Positions 34,109-45,774 are shown, numbered from the stretch's first letter. The stretch is 64,000 bases of DNA from Typhlomys cinereus (GCA_023101885.1 JALPQD010000413.1:655650-719649), one strand, 5' to 3'. Program-made: numbers and translations. The notes: generated from the sequence alone by a model not told the origin.

Positions 34109-35939
34109 AACTTCTTGTTTGAATGTTCATTCACCATGACTAATTAGTACATCCCAGTTCAAAGGAAAAAAGTTTTGCTGTTCAAAAACCATTTTCTGTG
34201 AAAATAGATAATTTCAGTAACAGTTGAGGAAAGACACTGGAAGACCTTTTACTTACTCAATGCCATCAGACCTTTGTGGTTGATATAATGGTGTAATTAC
34301 TCTGTGTTCTGAGTAATATTTAGAGTTGAACAGTCCTTTGTGTGCTAAATTCCATGTAATTTGAATAAGTTTCTCTTGAGAAAAAAGAGAATTGTTCTAT
34401 ACTTCTTAAACCTGAACATGAAAATCTTTCAAACATTTACTACTTTAACTTATGTAAGTAAAAAGGAACTTTCTGTCAAATCTCACTTTTTGTTTTTTAT
34501 AAAGCATTCATGGAAGAAAAAAATTCTCAATTGATAAGTACTTTTTAATATTGGGTAAAAGTAAGGAATAAATATTTAAGCACTCTGTCATAGAGGTAGG
34601 ATCTCCTGTGAGGGGTTAAAAATCTCCCTGTAAATCCCGAACACAGCATTATTGTAACTTGATTTTTAGCACCTAGAGAAATGTATCTCCTGTGGTTTTC
34701 CATCAGCCTTCCCTTCACAAAGCACATAGAGCTAGAGCTGCAGTCCAATAGTTTACAAGTCCTAAGGACTGGAAATATCAGATGGCTTGCCAACATTCAA
34801 GATGGGTTATCATATCTACTCATTCTGAAATGTAATGTTGGCAAGAGTACTTATGAATATTTTATGTAATAAACCACTTTTTAAAACATTTTAGCAAAGC
34901 AATATTTAGTAATAATGCTTTACAAAACCACTTTTTTCTGTTTTAAAATTTTCACACTATCTCTAGCTCATTTTTCCAAAAACACAGAAACTTTTGGAAT
35001 ACCACATTAATCTTTCCTACGCTCGTGAAGTCCAGTTGCTGGGTCATTTTGCTGTCCTCCCAACAGGTCAAGTGCTTCCATTTTTGGAACAGTACATGCT
35101 ATGTCTTATTCTGGAAAGACATCATCCTGCTGGCTTTTTCTTAACCATTTCAAACTCATGAGCACAAACAGAAGCTTTCTTTCCAAAGCATGCTGCCTGA
35201 TGCTGTCCCTATCACACCACCTTAATATTCCTTAGAGCACTAACTATTAGTAATACTTGTTTTTTATATTTTAACCTTTATGTTTTATTCATTTGGGTAT
35301 AAGATTTATGAATGGCAAAAAGACCTTGCCTATCTTGTCAGGACATTCATATTCATCTATTGTTAACATGTATATGATATGAATAAGTATTTTGTAAAGG
35401 ATAAAACAGCAGGTTAATGTATGAATTACTGGTTCAACAACAACAAAAAAAAACTCTTTACTGCAGAAGTTGCCCTGTGTCAAATCATTCGAACAATCAC
35501 ACTAGTCATGTTATAAAGCGCCATCTATTATGTGATTTACTTCACTGAGCTAAGTAATGGATCATATCCTTTCTACCTGACTTTTTCTATATTTCAGAGA
35601 TACAGGAGAAGGGGGAACAAAGGCAGAACCTGAGGCAAGGCAAAGAACCACAATGTGAATCTGAAAAGCAAAATATAAATACCAACAACATACAATTCTT
35701 ATTTAGAAAAAGGCACAAATTGGAGACTAAAGACAAAAACCAAAATCGGTAAATTAAAAGAAAAACTCTCCACATATGAAATAATAATGTTCAAGGAGAT
35801 TAGGATGTTTCGGTAGTAATTTTTGTTCTGCTGACAAAGCTTAAGTTCCAAACAAAACAAACACTGTCTGACAGAAACCATGTATAACAGACTGAAGGAT
35901 GCTTACAGCCCTATAATAACTACTTCTCAAAAAAAAATT

Positions 35940-36282
35940 ACGAAGGGTGACAAGGGTGTTAAAAAATACAACAGAGTTTTATTCTCATAAAATAGTTTTA
36001 TTCATCCTTAAAAAACAATGAAATTATGTCATCTGTAGGAAAATGGGGGGAATCTGAGACTGTCATATTGAACAAAATAAGTCAGACTCATAAAACAATT
36101 ATTGTATGTTTCCCCTCACATGTAAAACCTAAATTGACTGGTAATAAATATGGCATAGAAGTGGAAGGAAGACTCTTGTGGAAAGAGGAAGAAGACAAGT
36201 AGGAGGGAAAAGAGGTGACAGGAGAGTAATTGGGGGTGAATAGGGTCATACTACATGACATACTTAATGACAATGATTTTTT
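35940..36282 (+). mobile_element. L1 3'-end fragment
   Basis: gttttattcatccttaaaaa, caatgaaattatgtcatctg, taggaaaatggggggaatct and a following guanine/adenine-rich part match the layout of the L1 ORF2 end and 3' UTR seen at 16320-16500 and 57060-57300. It ends near a T-run at 36278-36288. Confidence 0.7.
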
Positions 36283-36284
36283 TT

Positions 36285-36512
36285 TTTTAAATCACAACAG
36301 CAGCAAAACACCATAGGGTGAGACTCTCCTTTGAGGAGCCCACATCAACACATGGGTGTGCTTTACTTTCCCAACTCACTGAGAAACATGTTATGCTCTG
36401 AGTGTGTCTTGTCTTTCCTTCAGAGCACCTCTCTTTCTCTTAATCCTTTTACTTAAGGCTGAAATAAAGTATTTCTATTAAATCATAACTCTGCTTCATA
36501 AAAAAAAAAAAA
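36285..36512 (+). mobile_element. Retroelement-like 3' end with AATAAA and poly(A)
   Basis: The segment has gaaataaagtatttctatta, then a tract of 13 A about 30 nt later. A hexamer followed by a genomic A-tract is the mark of a reverse-transcribed RNA 3' end; an LTR R-U5 border is the other choice. I do not recognise the element's body and no coding sequence is visible. Confidence 0.4.
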
Positions 36513-36542
36513 GCCCTAACTTTTTAAGTCAAGACTCACGGC

Positions 36543-36600
36543 AAGTTCTGCTGGTGTGAGAAGACAATAGAGTTCCGCTGGCATGAGAAGACATTAGAGT
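36543..36600. repeat. Short tandem duplication, about 29-bp unit
   Basis: gttctgctggtgtgagaaga followed by caatagag is repeated at once as gttccgctggcatgagaaga followed by cattagag. Two units only. It lies inside otherwise unassigned sequence. Confidence 0.75.
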
Positions 36601-36763
36601 TATGAGGTGCCAACACATCACCTTGTCATCGATCCTGAATATAAGCTGTAAATGGCTCAGACATGCTATCTATCTCCCTACCGCCCATGCACTGTGTATC
36701 ACAGACCACTGCATGCTGGGTTTGGTGCAGGCATATCTCTATTAAGGAATAAAGAGTAATGAA

Positions 36764-36940
36764 ATTTATTATTATTTGTTATTTATTCAATTGTGCGTGT
36801 ATGCATGTGTGTGTATGTACGTATGTGTGTAGAACCACGGACGAATTCGGGAACCACCATGGACGCCCCCACCTCCAGGACCAGAAATGCAGGCCACCCC
36901 CGCTTCCGCCTGGCATCTATACGTAGGGTCTATAATCCGA
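36764..36940 (-). repeat. Type A SINE, lacking its 5' head
   Basis: In minus orientation it has the tail (attatttgttatttattcaa), a GT-rich array and the body ccatggacgcccccacctcc to cgtagggtctataatccga. It stops abruptly in the B-box region, so the tRNA-like head is absent. The break is immediately followed by a palindrome and another copy. Confidence 0.8.
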
Positions 36941-36949
36941 ATTGAATAA

Positions 36950-37214
36950 ATTTATTCAATTGTGTGTGTGTGTGTGTGTGTGTGTGTAGAACCACAGACA
37001 AATTGGGAACTATCATGGATGCCTCCACCTCCTCCTTGTTTACTCTCCACCTCCTCCTTGTTTACTCTGCCCCGGGATTCACAGGCTCCGCCCTACCAGA
37101 ACCAGAAACGCAGGCCTCCCCGTTTCTGCCCGGCGTCTGTAAGTGGGGTCTAGGATCCGAACTCAGGACCTTCCGCCTGCAAGGCAGAGGCCCTGAGCCA
37201 CCTCTCCAGCCCCA
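36950..37214 (-). repeat. Type A SINE, full length
   Basis: From tttattcaattgtgtgtgtg through gtagaaccacagacaaattg to the head, ccctgagccacctctccagc. It contains an internal duplication of cacctcctccttgtttactc (two copies near 37023-37066). It abuts the truncated copy on its left. Confidence 0.85.
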
Positions 37215-38204
37215 ACACTGCTATAATCTTAAATTTCAATTTTTTGAAAGCACCGTTTTTAAATACTCTATAAGCAACTACTTTATAAAAAGGATAAGCT
37301 TGACATAAATTTGATTCTTTTACCAACTACTAAAACAAATTCCCTAGAAACTTTAGACAACAGTTTAGGTCTTAGGTGAAGGGTCAGCTTCATAAAATGA
37401 AAAAGCACAAGAAAACAAAATGTAAATCTAGACAATTCAATCATATTCTATTAGACAGAGCTTTTACTGTGATTTTTTTTAATATTGTGCCTGTTTATAT
37501 TATATTAGTCTGTAACATTATAACCACTTAGGAGAGGACAGAAAAGAAAAGCATGTACTGGTCTTCACAAGGAAGTTTCCTAAATTAATTAAACATACTA
37601 GGAAGAATATAAGAAGATGCAAATTAAATATTGCAATGAAGAACTCATTACTATCAGCGAAACCAACTTTTTCATTGACACCACTCAGAAATTGCCAAGA
37701 GCTAGTGCTACTACTGTCTGTATTCTCAGTTCCTTGAAAATAACTCTTGCTCCAAATGGGCTCTGAAGTAATCCTAAATAAAATCCACAACAGAGCAAAC
37801 AAGCCCAGCCACACACCTAGATATAAACCAGCAAACTTTTTTCATAAATGGCTCCCTTAGCTCCACATTTCCCTTCATGACTTTCCATTATATCTTTAGC
37901 AGAAATGGTTTCAAAAAAAAAAAAAATTCAAATTTACAAAACCAGGTGGCACTGGATTAGATCTGAGGATTACAATACTAATACATTCTGGACAACACTG
38001 AAAATACATTGTCTATCTAACTGTAATGAAATACAAATTTGTATGTTCTCGGAATTCCCTATTTGCTCTCTTCTTAAGAAAAGATTATAGAGCAACTTAA
38101 GTAGGCTTTTTGTTACCTGAAGATTGAGTAGCAATTAACCTACTTCCCCTCCCCCCTTTCTTTTAGAATCAAAGATGTGAGTGAAAAGGTCAAGAGTGGG
38201 GATG

Positions 38205-38480
38205 GGAGGTGGCTCAACAGTTAAAGTACTGATGGTGCAGGATTAGTTCAGATTCCCAAATCCTATGCAAAAAGCTGGGTGAGTGTGTAACCTACTTTTA
38301 ATTCCAACCTTCTAAAGTGGAAAATGGAAATTGCCAGAGCAAGTTGGCTAGTGAGATTAGCCCTGTTGGTGAGCTCTGGGTTTGATCAGAAACTAGCCTC
38401 AAAAGAATAAGCCAAGAGTCATCAAGGATGACTTCTTGCATTAGCTTCAGGGTTCCACATGTGTATACATACACATGTGC
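38205..38480 (+). repeat. B4/RSINE-like SINE
   Basis: gggaggtggctcaacagtta (head), gttcagattcccaaatccta (B-box part), gaaattgccagagcaagttg and gctctgggtttgatcagaaa match the 28655 copy closely in order. Confidence 0.75.
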
Positions 38481-38968
38481 ATTCAAACATATGTAAGGTC
38501 AGCGTAAACACACACATACACACAGGAACCACTCAGACACATAGAAATGAAAGAAAATAAAAAGGCCAAGAATGCTAGTCCTGACCCCAATGCCTTAACT
38601 ATGCAATCCTGGATTTTTATTACATTCTTTCAAATTGAGTTTATTTGCCTACAGAATTAGAAAATCTTGAAATATTCAAACACAAGCAAACATGAATGCT
38701 TATTTAGAAGATAATCATAATATCACTACTAATAATCATCATAATGTAATTAATAAACATGTTTATTTTAGTGCTAGTGGTGAATTCTGAGACTAGAATC
38801 TACAAAGGCAGACTCTAAAATTCAAAGAAATCACTATATGATTGCCTCTGATAAGAGGAAGAAGAAAGAGGATGGTATTTTCAGCAGACAATCACATATA
38901 CTGAAAACACAAATGTTTTGAAAGAACAAGTTGATATTTACCAAAACAGACAATATAAAATAAAAGCA

Positions 38969-39217
38969 GGGGGCTGGAGAGATGGCTCAGGGGTTAAGAT
39001 TCTTCCCCACAAGCAGAAGGTCCTGAGTTCAGATCCCAGGTCCCAAGTAACCGCAGTGGCCTGCACTTCTGACTCTGGTGGGTGGAGCCTGAGAAATCCC
39101 AGAGTGAAGAAAGGAGGAGGTAGAAGCAATCTAGGATGATTCCTAAAGTCACAAGGTCCTCCAAAAGAATACACTGTGCCCTCTGACACACACGCACACA
39201 CAGAGTAAATAAATAAA
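38969..39217 (+). repeat. Type B SINE
   Basis: gggctggagagatggctcag, gtcctgagttcagatcccag, gcctgcacttctgactctgg and gattcctaaagtcacaaggt lead to gccctctgacacacacgcac. The right flank aaataaagtaaaagca resembles the left flank aaaataaaagcag, a likely target duplication. Confidence 0.85.
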
Positions 39218-39642
39218 ATAAAGTAAAAGCAAACATCTTTCTCATAAAATTCAAGCCATTTTTTAATCATTTCTTTAAACAGAATTTAAATAGCATCTGC
39301 AACACAAAGACATTTATGCAAACAAGACTAACTAAAACAAAACAGCATGTGGAGGGCACGTGGATTGCTCCATTATCAATATTTTACTTACAACATATTC
39401 AATTGTGTATCTCTTAAAATGAATACTAATTGTTCCTAAAACTCTGGCTCTTAGTAGGAAAAGGAAACCTTGGGCAGTTAGATTGCTAAATTTTCAGGAA
39501 TTAAATTTTCATCCTCATTGGAGGAATTCTGAAAATTGTTGTTGTTTTAGTTTTGTTTTACTGCTATGATTTCCTAGCCCTTAGCTTACAAATATGACAG
39601 CAGACAGAAAATATGACACTCAGAGCTTAAAAAGTGAAATAA

Positions 39643-39964
39643 GGGGCTGGAGAGGTGGCTCAGGGGTTAAGCCTCTGCCTTGCAGTCAGAAGGTCCTGAG
39701 TTCGAATTGGATCCCAAATCCCACGTATAGACGCCAGGCAGAAGCGGGGGCGGCCTGTGTTTCTGGCCCTGGTAGGGCGGCCTGTGAATCCCAGGGCGGA
39801 GGAAGTGGAGGTGTCCATGGTGGTTCCTGAATTCGTCCGTGGTTCTACACACACACAGACACACACGCGCGCACACATACATACACACACATGCACAACT
39901 GAATAAAAAAAATTAAAAAAAAAAAACAAAACTAATTAAAATAAATAAATAAATAAATAAAAAT
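39643..39964 (+). repeat. Type A SINE
   Basis: Full-length copy with head ggggctggagaggtggctca, gtcctgagttcgaattggat, body ccatggtggttcctgaattc, CA array and an A/T-rich tail grown by aaat repeats. The left flank aaaaagtgaaataag and the right flank aaaaagtgagataag differ at one base and define the target duplication. Confidence 0.9.
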
Positions 39965-40379
39965 AAAAAGTGAGATAAGCATTGGGAGTGGCCCCTTGTA
40001 CTTTTTAAAAGTGTCCTTGTAATGATCAATACACACAATGCATGAGGTTCCTAAAAGAAGCAAAACATCATGATGTAATAAGAAAATAATAAAAAAATAA
40101 AACTTTGACTCTCAAACCCAGGTGCCATGTCTTAAGGAAGTCTAATAAAAAAGTGAAATGACAGAAAGAACTTTCTTGCAAATAAAAGTTCACTGAAATC
40201 CAAGAAGGATGACTGTCATCAAAAAAGTGTTAGTAATGACTAGTGAATAAAAAAGAGAATCCTTCCAGGCATGTCCAACCAATGGCATTACAACTCAATA
40301 TTGTCACCTACAAAGTTCACACTTGCGAAATGCATAACAGAGTGATGAAAAAACTCATAACATTCTAAGTAAATTTAAG

Positions 40380-40860
40380 ACATTGTATTGGGAGCATTCA
40401 AAGCTATTGGTGGGTTACATGACCAATGCACTTTTGGTAGAAATGTATACCAGTAATCCTGCCACTATGGAAATCAGTATGAAGATTGGTTAAGAAATTA
40501 AAAGTGTAATTTCTAACTACATCGTTTATGAGTATATACCCCCCAAAAAATAAAAGTCAACTCACTATAAAAATACCTGAACACCCATGTTTGCCACAGC
40601 TTTATTCACAACAGCCAGGTTACAGAATCAACCTACATATCTATTAATAAATGGCTAAGGGAAATGTGATACTTATACACACATACACTTGAACATGTAT
40701 AAACATGTTTAATGAAGTCTTAGTCAACCATAAAGAATGAAATATTTTCATCTGCAGGAAACTGGATAGAACTGAAGGTCATTACACTAAATGAAATACA
40801 CAGACAAATATCTCATGACTTTGCTCACATATGGATTTTGTATTTTAAAAAAAAGGACAT
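40380..40860 (+). mobile_element. L1 ORF2 3'-end fragment
   Basis: Contains tggtagaaatgtataccagt, ggaaatcagtatgaagattg, acccatgtttgccacagctt, tattcacaacagccaggtta and gcaggaaactggatagaact. These follow the order of the mammalian L1 ORF2 C-terminus (WKSVWRFL, CTRMFIAALFTIAK, MKLETII). It is diverged, so an older L1 than that of intron 15. Confidence 0.75.
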
Positions 40861-41274
40861 GAAGGTGAAAGAGGATTATAAGATAAAGTGGAGAAGGCAT
40901 TAACAGAAGGAGTAAAACCCATGACTCTGTACAATATGGTAAAAATAAAAATAGTAATATATAAAAAGGACAATAAAACAAAAAAGAACTTCCTAAGACT
41001 TAAAATTTGTTTACAATCAAAACAAGTGGCTAAGCTTTTGAGGCTTTTATTAATATTCCTTTTACTTAAAGAGAAAATCATGCCCAAACTGTTGAATGTT
41101 AGCATGATTTCTAGGTACAAGAAATATGTTGAAATTATAGCTATTTCCATGAATCATCAAAGGTGCTAAGTATATCATGATATCATGATGTATGTATTGT
41201 GGCAATAATCCCCTTTCTGATAACAGAGGACTCTAAAATTTTTAACTTCTATCAGGTAAAAATTAAAAGATAAT

Positions 41275-41480
41275 CAATTAGGGTCATCAAGATGCTTATC
41301 AGCTAAAGGTGATTTGCCAGGCAAGTCTAATGATCTGAGCTAGGTTCCCTGATGAATGGAGAGAACCAAAGGTATGAGTTTACTTTGGTTCAATTTGTAG
41401 TCACGTCTTCACGCTATTTCTCAACAATTTCTCTGACTTCTAAGGCTTCAGAGAATTCTCCATACAGATAAATTTCAAAT
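41275..41480 (+). repeat. B4-like SINE remnant
   Basis: ggtcatcaagatgcttatca (head), gatttgccaggcaagtctaa and gatctgagctaggttccctg resemble a SINE tRNA-like region. The 3' half is not clear. Confidence 0.45.
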
Positions 41481-41504
41481 AACTTCTAATGCTGAAGTTT
41501 CTTC

Positions 41505-41927
41505 AGTCATGGACCCACTGTTTTTTTCAAACTGTTATTTTAATACAACTGGCAAAATTACATATATTTATGTGTAATGTACACTTGGATGTACATGTAC
41601 ATTAGAAATGACAACTATCAAGCAAATTGTCCTATCACTTCAAATACCATCTACCAAGAGAATATTTAAGGTCTATGCTTAGCAAGTTTTGAGAATACAT
41701 TAACTATAGATACCATAATGGACATTAGGTCTCCACAACTTATTCATACTGCATACTTTGTACCTGTGACCAACAATCTCATTTGTTAAATCCCCCAACC
41801 CTTTCTTTGCTCTATTTCTGTGTGTTCAACTTTCTTAGCTTCCACATACTACCAGAGTGATCTTTTCTTCAGTTACTCATGAAGTTACAAATGATAGGAT
41901 TTCCCCTTTTAGAGCTAATAATTCCAT

Positions 41928-41982
<55 letters not shown>

Positions 41983-42137
41983 ACATCTTATTTATTCATT
42001 CCGCTGAATGAATAGACTGATTACTTGCTGTGGCAAGTGTAAATAAAGCTACACCAACATAGGACTACAGAAATTTCTTTAGCATTGTGATTTTATCTCT
42101 TCTAGATACATAGTCAGAAGCAAGACTTCTGGTGGTT
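41505..42137 (-). mobile_element. Ancient L1 (L1M-type) 3' part, antisense, segment 1
   Basis: The plus strand reads gtgtgttcaactttcttagc, ttccacatactaccagagtg, gttacaaatgataggatttc and gctaataattccatggtgtg. This is the reverse complement of the old mammalian L1 end known from many genomes (about nine-tenths from memory of that consensus). It resumes after the younger insertion at 42653. Confidence 0.75.
41929..41980. repeat. (TG)n microsatellite
   Basis: About 26 TG units, arisen where the old L1 consensus has a short tgtgtatata-like stretch. Confidence 0.95.
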
Positions 42138-42152
42138 CATTTTTAATTTTTT

Positions 42153-42638
42153 TAATACATTTTTTATTATTTCTGCTCACAGAAACTTAATAGGTAGACT
42201 AGTTCCCTCCCTCCCTCCTCCTCCCCCCCGAACCCTCTGCTCCCCCTCCCTTCCTCCCCATCCCCCAGTGCCTCCCCCCCAATTCCCAGAGAGTCCTTTA
42301 TTGTGTATGCCTAACTCTCCTTTGGGCCCTCCTCTCCGATGACCTACAAGGACCCAGTGGCCTTTCCCTGAACCCTTTCCCGTGTTCCCCTTAAGCATAG
42401 GAACACTACTGTGGCTGTCAATCCCTTGCCTCCAAGGATCTTGGTGCCTTTAACTGATGCTAGACTTTGTGAGGTCAATAGTGTGTTGGACATTGCGCAG
42501 GGCATGCAAAGTCCTATTATGATTACTTCGGCCCTAACTAGTGTAGAGAATCTTGCAAATCATTGCTCCTCCCATCCTTTTGCTCTTACAATCTTACCAC
42601 CCCCTCTTCCGCAAATGTCCCTGAGCTTCAGGATGGGG
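42153..42638 (-). mobile_element. Rodent L1 3'-end insertion, antisense, inside the ancient L1
   Basis: The segment is flanked by catttttaatttttt (42138-42152 and 42639-42653). It begins on the plus strand with an A/T tail complement, continues with a C/T-rich region (ccctccctccctcctcctcc) that is the reverse of the L1 3' purine tract, and ends near ccctgagcttcaggatgggg. The class as an L1 3' end is inferred from the purine tract and A-tail. Confidence 0.65.
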
Positions 42639-42653
42639 CATTTTTAATTTTTT

Positions 42654-42738
42654 GAGAAATTTCCAAACTACCTTCTGTATTTTGCTTTCTTACTAATAAT
42701 GTACAATAGTTCTCTCTTCTTCTAAACTATTTTATCTT
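42654..42738 (-). mobile_element. Ancient L1 (L1M-type), antisense, segment 2
   Basis: gagaaatttccaaactacct and ctaataatgtacaatagttc continue the old L1 reverse complement from 42137. It is cut again by the SINE at 42754 and seems to end shortly after 43085. Confidence 0.7.
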
Positions 42739-42753
42739 TGGATCCATATTTTT

Positions 42754-43069
42754 TTTTTTAAACTTTCTAGTCTGCCAGTCTGCCAGGGTCAACCAATTCT
42801 TTTTTTTTTTTTAATTGTTTTTTATTATTTATTTATTCAATTGTGCATGTATGTGTGTGCGCATGTGCAGAACCACGGAACCACCATGGACCGGCTCCAC
42901 CTCCTCCTTGTTTATCTGCCCTGGGATTCACAAGCTCCGCCCTACCAGGATCAGAAACGCAGGCCGCCCCTGCTTCCGCCTGGCGTCTATACGTGGGGTC
43001 TAGGATCCGAACTCAGGACCTTCTGCCTGCAAGGCAGAGGCTTAACCCCTGAGCCACTTCTCCAGCCCC
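42754..43069 (-). repeat. Type A SINE carrying a 3' transduction
   Basis: A minus-oriented SINE (head at 43069, tail near 42803) flanked by the perfect 15-bp duplication tggatccatattttt (42739-42753 and 43070-43084). Between the SINE A-tail (42800-42812) and the left duplication lies a further 39-nt segment, 42762-42800, ending in a second A-run (T-run on plus, 42754-42759). In the tail, the T-run terminator found in other copies is replaced by aatt after aataaaaaac. Confidence 0.85.
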
Positions 43070-43084
43070 TGGATCCATATTTTT

Positions 43085-43929
43085 AAAGGGCCTCTGAATC
43101 TCTATGGATTATTGTTAACCAGAAGTTGACTTGTAGCTTAGACTCTCAAGAATCTCCTAAAACTACGCAAATACTGCATGTATACGTACATGTGTATCTT
43201 TCTAGAGAAGGGCCATTCTTTAGTCTTTCAAGTATTACATGTATCTCAAAACAAACTCATTACCTCACATATCAATCATGTACTATAGCCTTTGGCATAA
43301 AGATCAGATAGGACCAAGAGTTTGGGTCTCCAGATCTCACATAGAATGCTAAGTAGGTGTAGTGGCACAGCTATAATTCCAGTCCTGAAAAGTGGTGCTG
43401 GGATTCCCCGGACTAAAAAAATAAGGTGGAAGAGTGATTGAGGACGATGATTCCTACTATCAACCTCAAGCCTACGCGTATACATGTGTGTACAGCAACT
43501 TCATACAGAACACACATTCATATATACACATCCAGTACAAACATAAGAGACAAAATAGAAAAAAAATACACAATACCAGACAATGTAATTTTAAAAGAAA
43601 AATAAAGTTTAGAGTAACATGCCCTTTACAGGACTTCTACCATAGTTAATTTTCTCGAATGGAAGATTCCTCAAGCTTGCTAGCATCTTCTGATGAAATG
43701 AGCTGGCAAACTGTAGCTGTGGGTCACTGGTCTTTGTAAATAAAGTGGAAAAAGCCATATACTGTCTGTAACTGCTTCTTTGCTACAAAACAGATACCAA
43801 TTAGTGACAGACATGCATATATTGCATGCCTAAATAATGTTATTACCTAACACAAAATATCACTGACTTCTATTTAGACTAACATTTAAACTGAGGACAA
43901 ACAACAGATTTAAAATTAAATTTAAAAAA
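43085..43929 (-). other. Intron 8 between repeats
   Basis: Contains a B4-like SINE (43310-43490). The other parts are AT-rich and unassigned; no exon is seen. Confidence 0.55.
43310..43490 (+). repeat. B4/RSINE-like SINE, head missing
   Basis: ggtctccagatctcacatag, gtgtagtggcacagctataa, ttccagtcctgaaaagtggt and gtggaagagtgattgaggac match the body of the copies at 28655 and 38205. Confidence 0.65.
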
Positions 43930-45640
43930 GTCTTTCCCATATTCATTGCAGTTTTATTCATAACAGCAAGGAAATGGAGTCAATGTATATGCTCATGGAA
44001 GAATGTGTAATGAAAATGTGATACATATATACAATGGAATATTACTCAGGCATCAAGAAGGATAAGATTTTTGTATTTGTTGAAAATTGGATGGAACTGA
44101 AAAATATAATACTACGGGATGCATCTCAGATACAGAAAGACAAACACCACATGTTCTCTCTTATGTACAGATACTAACATTAAATTTCTTCTGACTGATG
44201 TACTGGGTTTAGAATTCCTGTACAGTTAGAAAATTTGAATGAGACTAATGAGTGGAAAAGAGGGCAGGAAGGGTTAGGGCAAAGACTTTAGAAGAGGAGA
44301 GGAAATATATTATACCATAAGTGGCAGGGTGAGGGGTGAATAATAACAATACTTAGGTGGAAGAGATGGGAGGTGGGGTATAGGAGAGACTGAGGGGGTA
44401 ACAGAAAAAACTAAGAATGTGGGATGCAACCACAAAGAAGCCTTCAATATTATTAACATGTCATTTTTAGTTTTAAAAAATAACTCCCTTATAAGGGGGA
44501 GTAAAGAGAGCAACATAGAGAAAACAAAAAATGTCCTGTGATTCTCCAACTACAACCCAGAGGCAATTCAACAATACTAGCAATACCAGATACGTGATAC
44601 TTTCTGGTAAGGTGTTGGTCAGAGAGATCTCAAAGGCTGTCCCAAACAGTATAGGCTTTTGCCATTGTTCTCAGTTGCCCCCCAGAAACTGACAGTAAGA
44701 ATCTATTACTGAAGACACAACATATATGGATCACAGGGCATGGAAAAAACACACAGTTAGAATTGGTCTGGAAGCTTCCTCCCTGTTGAAGAGCTTGCAC
44801 AGTATCAGAAAGCACTATGCAAACTACTGGGGGAACCAATAATCTCATTGGTTTGTGATAACTGCAAGATGCAGTAACAATCACCATGACAAGAGGTGAG
44901 CATTTGTGTAATAGTGACATGACTATCAATGGGACAACCAACAGCTTTTTGGTTTGAATTAAAGCCCACTTTGCATTCCTGGGTACTATAAACCTTTGGA
45001 AGGGGAGGACATAAACCTTAGAAGGAGTGCAAGCTATGAAGGTTTAGCTACCACAGTAAGACACAATTATCAAATTGCTTTTTAAACAAACAATTGGCAT
45101 TACATCCACAGATCAGAAAACCACTCAGCACTCAACCTAGAATCTTCCTTCTACAATGGGAAGTGTTTATTATAGAAAATCACAACTGGACAAAGTGCAG
45201 AAAATAAGTGACTACAGGCGCTTCAGCTCAAAACAGTACATATAAACCACACCCACCCTCACCCCAAGGATCAGAGACCATCTAGGAAGAGAGAGTGGCA
45301 TGATTAGAAGAATCTGAAGGGGAAAAAAAAAAAAAGAAGAGTCTGAAGGGGGCAGGGGTGCGGCCACTCTCTTCTGGATGTGACAGGGACATTATACCAA
45401 TGATTCCACTGCAGGTATCTATATTTCCATAAGACTTGCATGGGAATTGTACTATCAACACTTAACCATGAAAGGGGAAAGATCTCAAGAGGTCCCATGC
45501 CTCCTTGAGAGACTGATGATGACTACTGCCAATGAAAGGAAATGGAAGATGCTTTCCTCAAGGGTACACCCACTGATAAATGATTTATGTCCTGTAAGCA
45601 CTCAAGAGGGAATAGGATTTGAGATAAAGGTGTGAAGATA
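43930..45640 (+). mobile_element. L1 3' end with long 3' UTR
   Basis: It starts in the end of ORF2 (attgcagttttattcataac, tacaatggaatattactcag, ttggatggaactgaa) and runs into a 3' UTR with gagcatttgtgtaatagtga and gggacaaccaacagcttttt. The same order is found at 56975-58060 (gaccaccagtgtaatagtgg, aggacatccaacagctttct), so the two are homologous copies of one L1 group. The part from 45080 to 45640 (gatgctttcctcaagggtac) seems to continue the UTR. Short open frames inside are not genes. Confidence 0.75.
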
Positions 45641-45774
45641 TCACAAATTCACTGTATTCATGAATGAAACATTGAAAGAATTAAAAAAAAGGAAAAAAAT
45701 CCTCTAATCTCTAAGCGGTTCTAAATATATGTACCAATTGAATATCATTGTCTTTTAAACACAACTGTCATTAC

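Larger units (their letters stand above)
28027..35939 (-). other. Intron 8, 3' third
   Basis: This side of the 17.7-kb intron holds B1-like copies, B4-like SINEs and two microsatellites listed separately. Long parts (28080-28540, 29340-30110, 30310-31110, 31220-32120, 32300-33600, 34110-35940) are AT-rich and I see no exon or recognisable element in them. Confidence 0.6.
37215..40379 (-). other. Intron 8, middle part
   Basis: Apart from the three SINEs listed at 38205, 38969 and 39643, the sequence is AT-rich and shows no exon or named element. Short open frames near 37518-37814 are unassigned. Confidence 0.55.
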
